DNA of 64,000 bases from Rhodovastum atsumiense (GCA_026225115.1 JAMFSE010000044.1:1-64000), one strand, 5' to 3'. Shown: positions 1-9,523, counted from the stretch's first letter. The notes: a model not told the origin generated them from the letters alone. Made by a program: numbers and translations.

Positions 1-621
1 GATGCCCTGGGCATTGGCCATGAAGGCGCGCTGGGTGACAGCAACGCCGGCCGGGAAGCGGGTGCTGCCGGAGGAGAATTGCAGATAGCCCAGGGCATTT
101 TCATCCTGTGGCGGCAGGCTGCCGGAAATTGGCGCAACCGGCTCCAGCATTTCCAGCGTTCCGGCGAATTTTAAGCCGAGTCCCTCGGCGGTTTCAGCCA
201 CCCAGGCGGCAAGAACTTTGGGGCCGAACAGCGCGTTGGCCTGCGCGGTGGCCAGCATCCGCCGCAAATGCTCAATATAAGGCAGGCGGCCGCCAAAGGC
301 CGCCGGCAGCGGCAGCGGCGCCGGGATCAGCCCGGCATATTGGCAGGCGTAAAAGCCGCGGGCGAAGTCACCGTCATTTTCAGCGATCAGGCCGACCCGG
401 TCGCCCGATTGCAAGCCGGTAGCCAGCATTTTCCGTGCCAACAATATGGCTTGCTCGCGCAACTGCCGGTAGGAAAGCGCTTCTACAACCGCCAGTTTGC
501 CGTCGTAGAAATTGATTCCCGTTGCTCCGCCCGCTGCATAGTCGAGTGCTTCGGCGATGGTACGGAAATCTGCATGGCGTTTTGGGAGGCCGGGATTGGC
601 GGTCGGCGTAGGATTCATCAT
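1..621 (-). CDS. AMP-binding enzyme, fatty acyl-AMP ligase-like (3' part cut by window edge)
   Basis: Minus-strand reading from ATG at 619-621 gives MNPTPTANPGLPKRHADFRTIAEALDYAAGG...LGYLQFSSGSTRFPAGVAVTQRAFMANAQGI; contains the AMP-binding P-loop-like SSGST motif. Open to window edge. Confidence 0.75.
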   Translation of the reverse strand, partial: MMNPTPTANPGLPKRHADFRTIAEALDYAAGGATGINFYDGKLAVVEALSYRQLREQAILLARKMLATGLQSGDRVGLIAENDGDFARGFYACQYAGLIPAPLPLPAAFGGRLPYIEHLRRMLATAQANALFGPKVLAAWVAETAEGLGLKFAGTLEMLEPVAPISGSLPPQDENALGYLQFSSGSTRFPAGVAVTQRAFMANAQGI

Positions 622-819
622 TACGGAGAATTAAACTCACGCTATATTGCGGCGTAAGGCGGTAACAGAGATGGCGGCGTTTTGCAACGCAACACGCGCC
701 CATGGCTCCGCTGCATAGCCGTCAATACCTTGCAGGAGCGGCTGGGCCGACGTAGGTTTACCCCTACAGCCTTTAAAATTCAGGCGGTTTTCTTGATTTT
801 TTTCTGAACGAGGTAATTA

Positions 820-1950
820 ATGGCCAGTCGAAATGGTATCCGCATCGCCATCGCCGGTGTTGGAAACTGTGCCAGCGCGTTGATCCAAGGCATACATTAT
901 TATACGCCCGAGCGTTGCGAAGAGGGCGTTGTTGGCCTGATGCACCGGGATATTGGCGGATACCTGCCATGCGATATTGCGGTAGTCGCCGCATTCGACG
1001 TCGACGCGCGCAAGGTCGGCGTTGACGTCAATCGGGCGATATTCGCCAAACCGAATTGTACGAAAATCTTTATGAGCGACATCGCCGATAGCGGTGTCAT
1101 TGTTCGTATGGGGCCGGTGCTGGACGGTATATCGGAGCATATGGACTCCTATGCCGATGATCGCACGTTTCTGCGTTCGGATGCGGTGGAACTCAACAAA
1201 GCCGAGATTGTCGCCGAGTTGCGCCGCAGCGGCGCCGAGATTTTGTTGAACTATGTTCCGGTCGGCTCCGAAAAAGCGGCGCGCTTCTATGCCGAATGCG
1301 CCCTGGAAGCCGGCGTCGGCTTCATCAACAACATGCCGGTTTTCATCGCCAGCGACAAAAGCTTTGCCGATCGCTTCAAGGCGCGCAACCTGCCGATCAT
1401 CGGCGACGATATCAAATCGCAACTCGGGGCGACCATCACGCACCGGGTGCTGACCGATCTGTTCGCAAAGCGCGGCGTCAAGCTCATGCGGACCTATCAG
1501 ATCAATACAGGCGGCAACACTGATTTTCTGAACATGAAGAACCAGGACCGGCTGAAATCGAAGAAAATTTCCAAGACCGAAGCGGTGCAGGCGGTCGCGA
1601 AAAAGCGTATCGAGGATGAGGACATTCATGTCGGTCCCAGCGATTATGTGCCGTGGCAGAACGACAACAAAATCTGCTTCATCCGGATGGAAGGCCAGCT
1701 TTTCGGCGACGTGCCGATGGATATCGAGCTGCGGCTGTCGGTTGAGGATTCTCCCAACTCCGCCGGCGTGGTGATCGACATGATCCGTTGCTGCAAGCTG
1801 GCGCTGCAGTCCGGCATCGGCGGCGTTCTGGAAGGCCCCAGCGCGTATTTCTGCAAGCACCCGGCGGAACAATATAACGACGATGTCGCCTATCAGATGA
1901 CGGAAGCTTTCATCCGCGGCGCAACCGTAAGGGTTCGCGCTGTCGTATGA
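820..1950 (+). CDS. ino1: Inositol-3-phosphate synthase (myo-inositol-1-phosphate synthase)
   Basis: ORF 376 aa; N-terminal Rossmann [28 protein letters not shown] and SKKISKT segments typical of short bacterial Ino1. Confidence 0.93.
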   Translation: MASRNGIRIAIAGVGNCASALIQGIHYYTPERCEEGVVGLMHRDIGGYLPCDIAVVAAFDVDARKVGVDVNRAIFAKPNCTKIFMSDIADSGVIVRMGPVLDGISEHMDSYADDRTFLRSDAVELNKAEIVAELRRSGAEILLNYVPVGSEKAARFYAECALEAGVGFINNMPVFIASDKSFADRFKARNLPIIGDDIKSQLGATITHRVLTDLFAKRGVKLMRTYQINTGGNTDFLNMKNQDRLKSKKISKTEAVQAVAKKRIEDEDIHVGPSDYVPWQNDNKICFIRMEGQLFGDVPMDIELRLSVEDSPNSAGVVIDMIRCCKLALQSGIGGVLEGPSAYFCKHPAEQYNDDVAYQMTEAFIRGATVRVRAVV

Positions 1951-2663
1951 ACTGCCTCATCGTGGCGGCCGGCCAAGGGGCGCGGCTGCGTGAAAAAGGT
2001 GAACTGAAGCCGCTGATTCCAATCAAGGGCACGCCCTTGATTGAACGCGTGATCCAGGGCGCCCGCGCCGCCGGAGTCGATTCGTTTTTCGTCGTCAGCG
2101 GCTACCGAGGCGCTGAACTGCGCGAAGAACTGGATAATTTTGCAGTTCGCGAGGGCATTCGCGTTACCCATATCATCAACGATCAATGGGATCGCGCCAA
2201 CGGGGTTTCCGTGTTGTCCGCGAAGGCGTCGATCGGATCGCCGTTTATGCTGACCATGTGCGATCATCTGGTCGATCCGGAAATTTTCCGCCGGCTGATC
2301 GCAGCGCCATTGGTGGCAGATACCGTAACGCTGGCGGTCGACTTCAATCTTGATAGCCCGCTCAACGATCCGGAAGACGTGACGCGGGTCAAATGCGACG
2401 GCGGGAAAATCGAGCATATCGGCAAGGTGATTCGCGATTATAACGCTTTTGATACCGGTGTGTTCCTCTGTACCGACGCAATGTTCGAGGCGCTTGAAGC
2501 TTCCCAGGCGGAGGGCGACGATACCATCTCGGGTGCCATGAACGTGCTGGCGCGTTGGGGTCAGGCGCGGATTTTCGACATCGGCGATTGCATCTGGATC
2601 GACGTTGACGACCCGGCCGCCTTTGCGAAAGCCGAAATCCTGCTGGACGAAGGCCGGCTCTGA
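1947..2663 (+). CDS. Sugar/alditol-phosphate nucleotidyltransferase, inositol-1-phosphate cytidylyltransferase-like
   Basis: [39 protein letters not shown]-transferase signature; ATGA overlap with ino1 (1947-1950). Confidence 0.85.
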   Translation: MNCLIVAAGQGARLREKGELKPLIPIKGTPLIERVIQGARAAGVDSFFVVSGYRGAELREELDNFAVREGIRVTHIINDQWDRANGVSVLSAKASIGSPFMLTMCDHLVDPEIFRRLIAAPLVADTVTLAVDFNLDSPLNDPEDVTRVKCDGGKIEHIGKVIRDYNAFDTGVFLCTDAMFEALEASQAEGDDTISGAMNVLARWGQARIFDIGDCIWIDVDDPAAFAKAEILLDEGRL

Positions 2664-3529
2664 TCCAACCGATCCGCCGCGACCTTGAGATTGAGGAGCC
2701 GACCAACCGCTATTTCATTCATCCGATAGCGGGCTGGTTCGCCGTATGGTGTGCCGCGCGTGGGGTAAAGCCCAATACGGTTTCGCTTACCGGGATGGCA
2801 TGTGGAATCCTCGCAGGATTTGCTTATTATCATTATCAATACCTTGCCGCGGCCATTATCGGTTTCTGTTTGATGATCGTCTGGCATGTCATGGACGGCG
2901 CCGACGGGCAGCTGGCGCGCCTTACCAATACGCAGTCGGAAATCGGCAAGGTGCTGGATGGTATTTGCGACTACGTAACGTTTATAACCGTCTATCTGGC
3001 ACTCGCGCTAGCGATGGGCAGGCAGGACGGCGTGTTTGTCATTGTGCCAGTCGTGCTGGCCGGCGCCTGCCACGCTGCCCAGTCCGCCGCCTATGAAGCG
3101 CAGCGGCAGGATTATGTTTTCTGGGCCTGGGGCCGGGGTGTCGCACCGTTCCCGCTTCGCCCGGCCGAAGGACAAGCAAAACTATCCGGGTTGTTCGCGC
3201 TGCTGCTTAGCACTTATGAGCGGCTGCAGCGTTTCATGGGGCGCGACACCGGGCTCGATCAGGTGATGCAAGCCAAACTCGCTGCAAATCCTGCGGCGGA
3301 TGAGGCCATCCGCGCGCGCTACCGCGCCCGTTTCGCACCTGCGATCCGGCTTTGGTCGATCATGTCTTCCAACTATCGCACCTTGACGATTTTCATCTGT
3401 GCGCTGCTGCAAATGCCGATGCTGTTTTTTGTTTTTGAAATTTTCGGTTTCAGCCTGATACTATTTATTCTTGCGCGGCAGCAGGCGAGCCGCGCCGCGC
3501 AATTCATGGCCGAACTCAACGCAGTCTGA
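2660..3529 (+). CDS. CDP-alcohol phosphatidyltransferase family protein (inositol-phosphate phospholipid synthase-like)
   Basis: DGADGQLARLTNTQSEIGKVLDGICD matches the CDP-AP motif DxxDGxxAR(x8)GxxxDxxxD exactly. Start placed at CTG 2660 because conserved N-terminal sequence (NRYFIHPIAGWF...KPNTVSLTGMACG) precedes the first ATG at 2795 and no ATG/GTG/TTG exists upstream in frame. Confidence 0.85.
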   Translation: MIQPIRRDLEIEEPTNRYFIHPIAGWFAVWCAARGVKPNTVSLTGMACGILAGFAYYHYQYLAAAIIGFCLMIVWHVMDGADGQLARLTNTQSEIGKVLDGICDYVTFITVYLALALAMGRQDGVFVIVPVVLAGACHAAQSAAYEAQRQDYVFWAWGRGVAPFPLRPAEGQAKLSGLFALLLSTYERLQRFMGRDTGLDQVMQAKLAANPAADEAIRARYRARFAPAIRLWSIMSSNYRTLTIFICALLQMPMLFFVFEIFGFSLILFILARQQASRAAQFMAELNAV

Positions 3530-4796
3530 GGAACGGCACCAGCCGGGTCAGGAATATAACGGCTTCGCCGACCAGCAGCCCTGCTGCCGCGCCGTTTACG
3601 CCCCACAGCCGCGCGAAGAAATACATCAGCGGCAGCGACAGCAGCATGCCACCGAGCCTTCCGCGGAATAATTGCTTGGCCCGGCCCAGCGAGACGAGCA
3701 TGGGCTCAAGCGGCACGTCCCAAATATCCAGCACCGCGGCTGCAGTCATCATCAACAGCAACAGCAAAACGCCGGAATGATGTACGCCGAGCAATACTGA
3801 CAACAGCCAGGGTCCCGCGAGGCCCGCAATTGCGAGTGCCAGGATCGAGAATATTGCGAGCCCCTGAAACACCCGGAAAACGATCCGGCGCATGCTGTGC
3901 AGATCCTGGCTGTCGCGCAGTTTTACGAATTCCGGATATAACGACAGGGTGAGAAGCTGGGCCGGCTGGGACAAAGCTTCGCCGATCTGCGCCGTTACGC
4001 GAAAAAGCGCCGCGCTGCTCGGCCCTATTGCAGCGCCTACCAGTAGAATTCCGATCTTGGACGAAAGATCGATCAAGGTTTGGTTGGCGCTGGTGAGGAA
4101 GGTGAACTTCCAGATCCCTTCGGCACGGCTCCACCACCGTGCACCTGCAAATCGGAAGGCTTTCAGATTTTCTGTCTGCAAAATGATTCGGCGCATGGCG
4201 ATTGCATCGATCGAGAAGGCGGTGACGGTTGAGAGATACCAGATTGCGAGAAACGCCGGCAGCCCCCAATGCAGCAACAATCCCGCCAGCGTGCCTGCCA
4301 GGCGAACGGCGGCGGCGGCGGTGTCCGCCATCGCTGCCGTTCCGAAGCGATCGGTCAGACGCATCAGACCAAGCGCCGATCCGGTATTCATGAACAGAAT
4401 GCTGGAGATATAGGCCAAGGCAGCAACAGCATGCCCGCCCCAGCCCAATGCCGGGCCGGCCGTCCAGGCAATGGGGATGCCGATCGCGATGCCGGCGACG
4501 GCACCCATGCCGTCCAATAACATGCAGTGACGCAGCAGGGTTTGAAATGCTTCGTCGTCACCATCTTTGAACAGCGCATTGCCGAATTGCAGAAACGGCT
4601 GCCAGGATTGCAGCCGTGTCACCGAGCAAACCGAACCGGCGAAGGCGTGAATTAACAGTAGAATGCCAAACCCATCCAGACCAAGTGCGCGGGCGGCCAG
4701 CAATGTTGTTGCGAAACCGAATATACCGCCGGCGGTCTTGCCGCCGAGTAGATAGCCGGCATTGCGCAACGCGCGGCCAAGCGGGCCCGCTATCAT
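3516..4796 (-). CDS. Polysaccharide/lipid flippase (MATE/Wzx-like, multi-TM)
   Basis: From MIAGPLGRALRNAGYLLGGKTAGGIFGFATTLLAARALGLDGFG; many hydrophobic helices. ATGA overlap at 4793-4796 with the upstream gene. Confidence 0.8.
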   Translation of the reverse strand: MIAGPLGRALRNAGYLLGGKTAGGIFGFATTLLAARALGLDGFGILLLIHAFAGSVCSVTRLQSWQPFLQFGNALFKDGDDEAFQTLLRHCMLLDGMGAVAGIAIGIPIAWTAGPALGWGGHAVAALAYISSILFMNTGSALGLMRLTDRFGTAAMADTAAAAVRLAGTLAGLLLHWGLPAFLAIWYLSTVTAFSIDAIAMRRIILQTENLKAFRFAGARWWSRAEGIWKFTFLTSANQTLIDLSSKIGILLVGAAIGPSSAALFRVTAQIGEALSQPAQLLTLSLYPEFVKLRDSQDLHSMRRIVFRVFQGLAIFSILALAIAGLAGPWLLSVLLGVHHSGVLLLLLMMTAAAVLDIWDVPLEPMLVSLGRAKQLFRGRLGGMLLSLPLMYFFARLWGVNGAAAGLLVGEAVIFLTRLVPFLRLR

Positions 4797-5761
4797 TCGG
4801 GTAACCGCAGTTGGCGGATATTGGCGTAAGCGAGTGCCGCGTAGAGCTGCGTGCTGCGGTGCGCTTTGACATAGTCCGGATTGATTTGCGCCACGCGTGA
4901 TTTGCCGCGGACCGATGCGTACCAATGCACGACACGGGTTTCCGGAAAGAGCACTTTGTTCAGGTGCACGTTACCGCTGGCGCGAAACCAATGCTCCGAA
5001 ATTTCCGGCCCGAGCGGGAAAAACACACGCGGTTCCTGGATCGTGAGCGCGGTTCCCGGCATTTGTTCGACAATTTCCTGCAAGAGCTCCGGTCCCAAGG
5101 CATAGGGCTGCGTCTGGCGCGCCGGCGGCAGCGAGACCATGGCCTTGAGATATGCCGCGAGCACCGGAGATTTCGGCTCCGCACCCATGATGGCGTTGTT
5201 AGCGGCTACGAAATAGGATTTTTCGATCCGCTGGAACAATATCCATCCATTCGGCATCATGCGCAGGAGCTTGCGCGCCAAGTCGAGCGCCAGGACTTTT
5301 GACCAGAGCGCGAGCGAGCGCGACTTCAGCACGAACTGCGGCCATACAATGAATTCCGAACCGGCGAAGGCAGGCACGTCGAGCAAGGGGAGCAGCGAGC
5401 CAACGGTAATCGTGTCGAGGTCCAGATAAACCCCGCCTTGCAGATATAGGATGGCCACCCGCAGAAGATCGGATCGCATCACCGGGCTTGTAAGCCGCTG
5501 GTAGAGTTCCGTCAGCCGGTCTCCAAGATCGAGCCGTGCAGCCGCCTCAGTCAGACAGGCCAGCGGCTCCGTCCGCGCCAGCGTCACGCCGGCGGTGGAT
5601 ATGAGGGCACGGAGTTGCGGGCCGTCTTCCAGCTCATCGGTGTGGTGAAGAATGATTTTCTGCATCTCGCTCCGCTCAGCGGCGGATAAAATGGCGAAAA
5701 CATAGGCCCAAGGCAGGCGCGGCCCTATCCAGCAAAAATGCACGCAAGCGGGGATCGTCAC
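4793..5761 (-). CDS. Glycosyltransferase with DXD sugar-binding region (OCH1/capsular type)
   Basis: MRSDLLRVAILYLQGGVYLDLDTI is the Gly_transf_sug DXD signature; probable GTG start at 5761 (VTIPACVHFCWIGPRLPW). Confidence 0.82.
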   Translation of the reverse strand: MTIPACVHFCWIGPRLPWAYVFAILSAAERSEMQKIILHHTDELEDGPQLRALISTAGVTLARTEPLACLTEAAARLDLGDRLTELYQRLTSPVMRSDLLRVAILYLQGGVYLDLDTITVGSLLPLLDVPAFAGSEFIVWPQFVLKSRSLALWSKVLALDLARKLLRMMPNGWILFQRIEKSYFVAANNAIMGAEPKSPVLAAYLKAMVSLPPARQTQPYALGPELLQEIVEQMPGTALTIQEPRVFFPLGPEISEHWFRASGNVHLNKVLFPETRVVHWYASVRGKSRVAQINPDYVKAHRSTQLYAALAYANIRQLRLPE

Positions 5762-5885
5762 AAAGCCTGGCCTTAAGAAATCTGGCACAGCTATTCCCCA
5801 GCATCCTTTAAAGTCAATGCGGGTGCTGTGAGGGATTGCGGTCCGCTGCTTGCGAGATTCGGCTTTTTGCTTCAATGGCCCGCAA

Positions 5886-7112
5886 ATGCACGTGCTCTTC
5901 ACCTTCGAAAATCCGTTGCCCAGCAAAGAGGCGGATGCGGAAGTTTTCACCAATACGGCACGCTGCGTCGGGTCCCACCTGACCGAACCGGCGCTGCATG
6001 TGCCGGCAGACGCACGGGGCGAAGCTGTGGCGAGCACTTTAACCGGCATGCGGGTGTTGCGAGCCTGGGCGCCATTGATGCCGCCTGCTTTGCGGCATTT
6101 CTGCTGCGGCCTCACATTGGTGTTACGCAGCGAATTTCACCGCGCGGATGTCGTTTATACCCGCAATCTATGGGTCGCCTGGATGGCCATAGGTTCTGGC
6201 GGCCGCGTAGTGTTCGACCATTATCGCCCCTGGCCCGCGCAGATCCCGCCGTTGCAACCGTTGCTTTACAGGCTTTTCGGCCATCGCAGGCTGCTCGCGA
6301 ACATCTGCCATTCGGAATACACGCGGCGCAAATATCTCGAGCTCGGCGTGCCGGCGGAAAAACTGTTTTGCGTTCATAACGGGTTTGAGCCAGGCCGGTT
6401 TGCGGCGCCGGTTGAGACCGCCGCCGCAAAAGCCGCACTCGGTATTCCGGCATCGCAGAAAACGGCGGTTTATACCGGCCGGGTCAATCATAAAAAGGGC
6501 CTCGGCCTGGTGCTTGAAGCGGCGCGCGCCCTGCCGGAAATTCTGTTTATTCTGGTCGGCTCGTATGGCGAGGGCGTCATTGAGGAACAGGCGAAGGCGC
6601 TGACGAATGTGCGTATTGTCGCGTGGCAAACACCGGAGGCGCTGGGCGCCTACGTGTTTGCGGCGGATGTGCTGCTGATCCCGCCCTCATTGGAGCCATT
6701 GGCCGCGTTCGGATCAACAGTGCTGCCGCTGAAATTGTTTTTCTATCTGGGCTCAGGCCGCCCGATTTTGGCGGGTGCCACGCCGGATGTTGCTGAAGTG
6801 CTGCGGCATGAGGGCAATGCCTGGCTTTGTCCGCCGGATGATTTGAATGCGCTGATCACCGGGCTGCGGCGTCTGACGGGTGATCCGGAATTGGCGAACC
6901 ACCTTGCCGCGGCCGCGCAGACCGACAGTCAGGCCCTTACCTGGGAAGCGCGCGGGACAAAAATCGCGGCAATTATTAATGCTCGATTCGACGCTGAATA
7001 CAGCAAGCCGGGAAGGTTTCGGTTCAACCATTGGCTGAGCGAATCCTGGCGCTGGATTGTACATATTATTCGCAAGCGGACGTTATTTCTGCCGCCGCGT
7101 GCAGGGGCTTAA
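5886..7112 (+). CDS. Glycosyltransferase family 4 (GT-B)
   Basis: VYTGRVNHKKGLGLVLEAARALP...ADVLLIPPSLEPLAAFGSTVLPLKLFFYLGSGRPILA; start chosen at MHVLFTFENPLPSKE. Confidence 0.82.
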   Translation: MHVLFTFENPLPSKEADAEVFTNTARCVGSHLTEPALHVPADARGEAVASTLTGMRVLRAWAPLMPPALRHFCCGLTLVLRSEFHRADVVYTRNLWVAWMAIGSGGRVVFDHYRPWPAQIPPLQPLLYRLFGHRRLLANICHSEYTRRKYLELGVPAEKLFCVHNGFEPGRFAAPVETAAAKAALGIPASQKTAVYTGRVNHKKGLGLVLEAARALPEILFILVGSYGEGVIEEQAKALTNVRIVAWQTPEALGAYVFAADVLLIPPSLEPLAAFGSTVLPLKLFFYLGSGRPILAGATPDVAEVLRHEGNAWLCPPDDLNALITGLRRLTGDPELANHLAAAAQTDSQALTWEARGTKIAAIINARFDAEYSKPGRFRFNHWLSESWRWIVHIIRKRTLFLPPRAGA

Positions 7113-7130
7113 AAAGCAGCAGCAAAGGCG

Positions 7131-7176
7131 TGGATCGCCGGGGGCGGCCGCGCCGGGTCAAGCCCGGCCATGACGG
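7131..7176. repeat. REP-like GCCGGGTCAAGCCCGGC palindrome
   Basis: GCCGGG-TCAAG-CCCGGC (7152-7168) followed by CATGACGGG, resembling the dispersed CCGGGTCAAGCCCGGCNATGAC element common in alphaproteobacterial intergenic regions. Confidence 0.6.
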
Positions 7177-7228
7177 GTTTTATTATGGGGCGCGGGCGTT
7201 ATGTTGCCAGCGCCCGAGGCCCAGATTC

Positions 7229-7264
7229 AAAAAAGTTTTTTGGTTCTTTTTTTCAAAAAAGAAC
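7229..7264. terminator. Bidirectional intrinsic terminator-like hairpin
   Basis: GTTCTTTTTT-TC-AAAAAAGAAC at 7243-7264, preceded by AAAAAAGTTTTTT; between convergent genes ending at 7112 (+) and 7272 (-). Confidence 0.7.
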
Positions 7265-7271
7265 TGCTTCC

Positions 7272-8402
7272 CTAAAGCGCCTTATCGTAGATTCTGTAGG
7301 TTTTATAAGCAACGCCGCCGAGGCTTTCGTTCATCCGGCGCATTGGCAGGTTATCTTCAAGGATCCAGGATAGTTCGACTTTTTCGTAGCCCATTTTTGC
7401 GGCTTCGGTGCGGACTTTGTCGATCAGCAGGAAGGGGAGCAGGCTGCCGATGACGTCGTGGGTGACGGAGCGGCGGATGCCCATCAGCGGCACGCGGGCG
7501 GTTTTTACCCCGGCCAGTTTCAGGCGCCACAGCATTTTGGCCCAGCCGAAGGGCAGCAATTTGCCGTTAAGATCGCGGATCGCTTCGTTCAGGTTGGGCA
7601 GGCCGACGAGAAAGCCGACCGGCACGCCGGCGCGCTCGACGATGCTGGTCAGGCGGGGGATCAATAATGGTTTCAGGGATTTGGCGAGAAAATCCGTTTC
7701 GATTTCGGTCAACGGGACGAAGCCCCAGTTGTCACGCCAGGCGTCGTTGAAGATGTCCGTTACGGTACGGATTTCTTCGTTGTAGCGTTTGAAGTCCAAT
7801 TGCCGCACGGTGATGTCCGCCGGCAAGGGCCGGTTCAGGAGGCGGCGGGCGCTCTGGGGCAGGTCTGAGGTGATGTCGTAGATATAGGCGTAAACGTCTT
7901 TTTCTTTGACCAGCCCCTGTTCTTCCAGCCGGGCGGCGACATAGGGTTTGTCGTGACCCATCAGGAGCATTGGCGGGGTGTCGAAGCCGTCGACGAGCAG
8001 GCCTATTTCTTCGTTGATGTTGAGGTTGAAGGGGCCCTGCATTCGCTTCATGCCGCGGCCGCGCAGCCATGCGGCGGCGGTGTCCAGCAGAGCGGCGAAG
8101 ATCGCAGGGTCGTCTTCCGCCGCAACCATGCCGAACTGGCCGGGCGCGTCGGGGCGAAGGCTAAGCGCCTGATGATCGATCTGGGCGCTGATGCGGCCGA
8201 CATATTTGCCATCGCGGCGGGCCAGCCAGAATTGCAGATCGGCATGGCCGAAGAACGGGTTTTTTGCGGTCAGCGCGTCACGGCGTTCCAGGTGCAGCGG
8301 CGCGATGTATTGCGGGTCATCGCGGTGCAAACCTTCGGGCAGGCGGATGAACTCACCCAGCAGCGTGCTGCCCGCGACGGGGATGATTTCGATTGGCGTC
8401 AT
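7272..8402 (-). CDS. GNAT-like N-acetyltransferase family protein
   Basis: MTPIEIIPVAGSTLLGEFIRLPEGLHRDDPQYIAPLHLERRDAL...GRISAQIDHQA; resembles widely conserved ~380 aa GNAT-fold proteins. Confidence 0.6.
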   Translation of the reverse strand: MTPIEIIPVAGSTLLGEFIRLPEGLHRDDPQYIAPLHLERRDALTAKNPFFGHADLQFWLARRDGKYVGRISAQIDHQALSLRPDAPGQFGMVAAEDDPAIFAALLDTAAAWLRGRGMKRMQGPFNLNINEEIGLLVDGFDTPPMLLMGHDKPYVAARLEEQGLVKEKDVYAYIYDITSDLPQSARRLLNRPLPADITVRQLDFKRYNEEIRTVTDIFNDAWRDNWGFVPLTEIETDFLAKSLKPLLIPRLTSIVERAGVPVGFLVGLPNLNEAIRDLNGKLLPFGWAKMLWRLKLAGVKTARVPLMGIRRSVTHDVIGSLLPFLLIDKVRTEAAKMGYEKVELSWILEDNLPMRRMNESLGGVAYKTYRIYDKAL

Positions 8403-8473
8403 TTGGCGGCGTTTGGTTCGGTCATGTTGCGGCTGGTATCGCCACCCCGCCGCACGCCGTCAACTTGGAGGCG

Positions 8474-9508
8474 TCAGCCCGGCGGTTTGAAGGGTGGCGG
8501 CAATCTGGATGGCGCCTGCCGGGTGAGCATCCATTCCGGGTATTCGGATGGCAGCTGGCTGATGGCGTTCAGCCGCGCCATCTGGTCGGCGTTCAGCACC
8601 ACATCGGTTGCCGGAAGGTTATCCACCAGTTGCTCAACCCGGCGAGCGCCAACCAGCACGCTGGCGACGGCCGGCCGGTGCAACACCCAGGCGATGGCGA
8701 TCTGGGGGATGGTGGCGCCGGTTTCCTCGGCGATGATTTTCATGACGTCGATACAGTCGAAGGCGCGCTCTTTATTGACCGGGGGGTAGCCCTGCAGCGC
8801 CGCCTGCCTGGTGCCGGGCACCATGGCGCCGTCGCGGGTGAATTTGCCGGTGAGGAAGCCGCCATCCAGCGGCGACCAAGCTAGCAGGCCGATTTTTTCC
8901 TCCTGCAGGCAATGCATTAACTCGCGCTCGATATCGCGGGCGGAAAGGCAATAATAGGCCTGAGTCGTCTCGAATCTGGCCCAGCCGTGTCGCTCTGATA
9001 TTCCGAGCGCCTTGGCGATCCGGTAGGCGCGCCAGTTCGAACAGCCGATGTAGCGGACCAGCCCCTGGGTGATGAGGTCCTCCAGCGCCCGCAGCGTCTC
9101 CTCGATCGGGGTTACGGGGTCGTGCGAGTGGATCTGGTCGAGATCGATATGGTCGAGTTGCAGCCGTTTCAGGCTGGCTTTGACGCCGTCCATGATATGG
9201 ATGCGCGATGCGCCGCGGTCATTGGGGCCGGGACCCATCGGGTTTTGCACCTTGCTGGAGATGAACAGGTCCGAGCGCGTGAGGCCGAGGTTTTTGATGG
9301 AGCGGCCGAGTGTGGTTTCGGCCTGGCCCGAGAGATAGGCATCCGCCGAGTCGAAAAAATTGACGCCGTTATCCAAAGCGTGGCGGACCAGCGCATCGGC
9401 GGTTTCCTGCCGCATGCCGCCGGCTTCGGGGTTGCCGCCAAAGGTTCCGGTGCCCAAAGCGATTTCGGAGACATAGGCGCCGGTGCGGCCCAGTTGGCGG
9501 TATTTCAT
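8474..9508 (-). CDS. Aldo/keto reductase
   Basis: MKYRQLGRTGAYVSEIALGTGTFGG...NFFDSADAYLSGQAETTLGRSI; AKR signature. Confidence 0.92.
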   Translation of the reverse strand: MKYRQLGRTGAYVSEIALGTGTFGGNPEAGGMRQETADALVRHALDNGVNFFDSADAYLSGQAETTLGRSIKNLGLTRSDLFISSKVQNPMGPGPNDRGASRIHIMDGVKASLKRLQLDHIDLDQIHSHDPVTPIEETLRALEDLITQGLVRYIGCSNWRAYRIAKALGISERHGWARFETTQAYYCLSARDIERELMHCLQEEKIGLLAWSPLDGGFLTGKFTRDGAMVPGTRQAALQGYPPVNKERAFDCIDVMKIIAEETGATIPQIAIAWVLHRPAVASVLVGARRVEQLVDNLPATDVVLNADQMARLNAISQLPSEYPEWMLTRQAPSRLPPPFKPPG

Positions 9509-9523
9509 GCGTTTTCCTTTGCC

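Noticed and set aside
817-1872. 351-aa ORF antisense to ino1
   Set aside because: Shadow ORF created by high GC3 of the real gene; composition is Arg/His/Asp/Gly biased, with no recognisable domain.
4796-4925. 5' extension of the flippase ORF (43 extra codons)
   Set aside because: Overlaps the upstream glycosyltransferase coding sequence; MIAGPLG at 4796 gives an ATGA overlap and a normal membrane-protein N-terminus.
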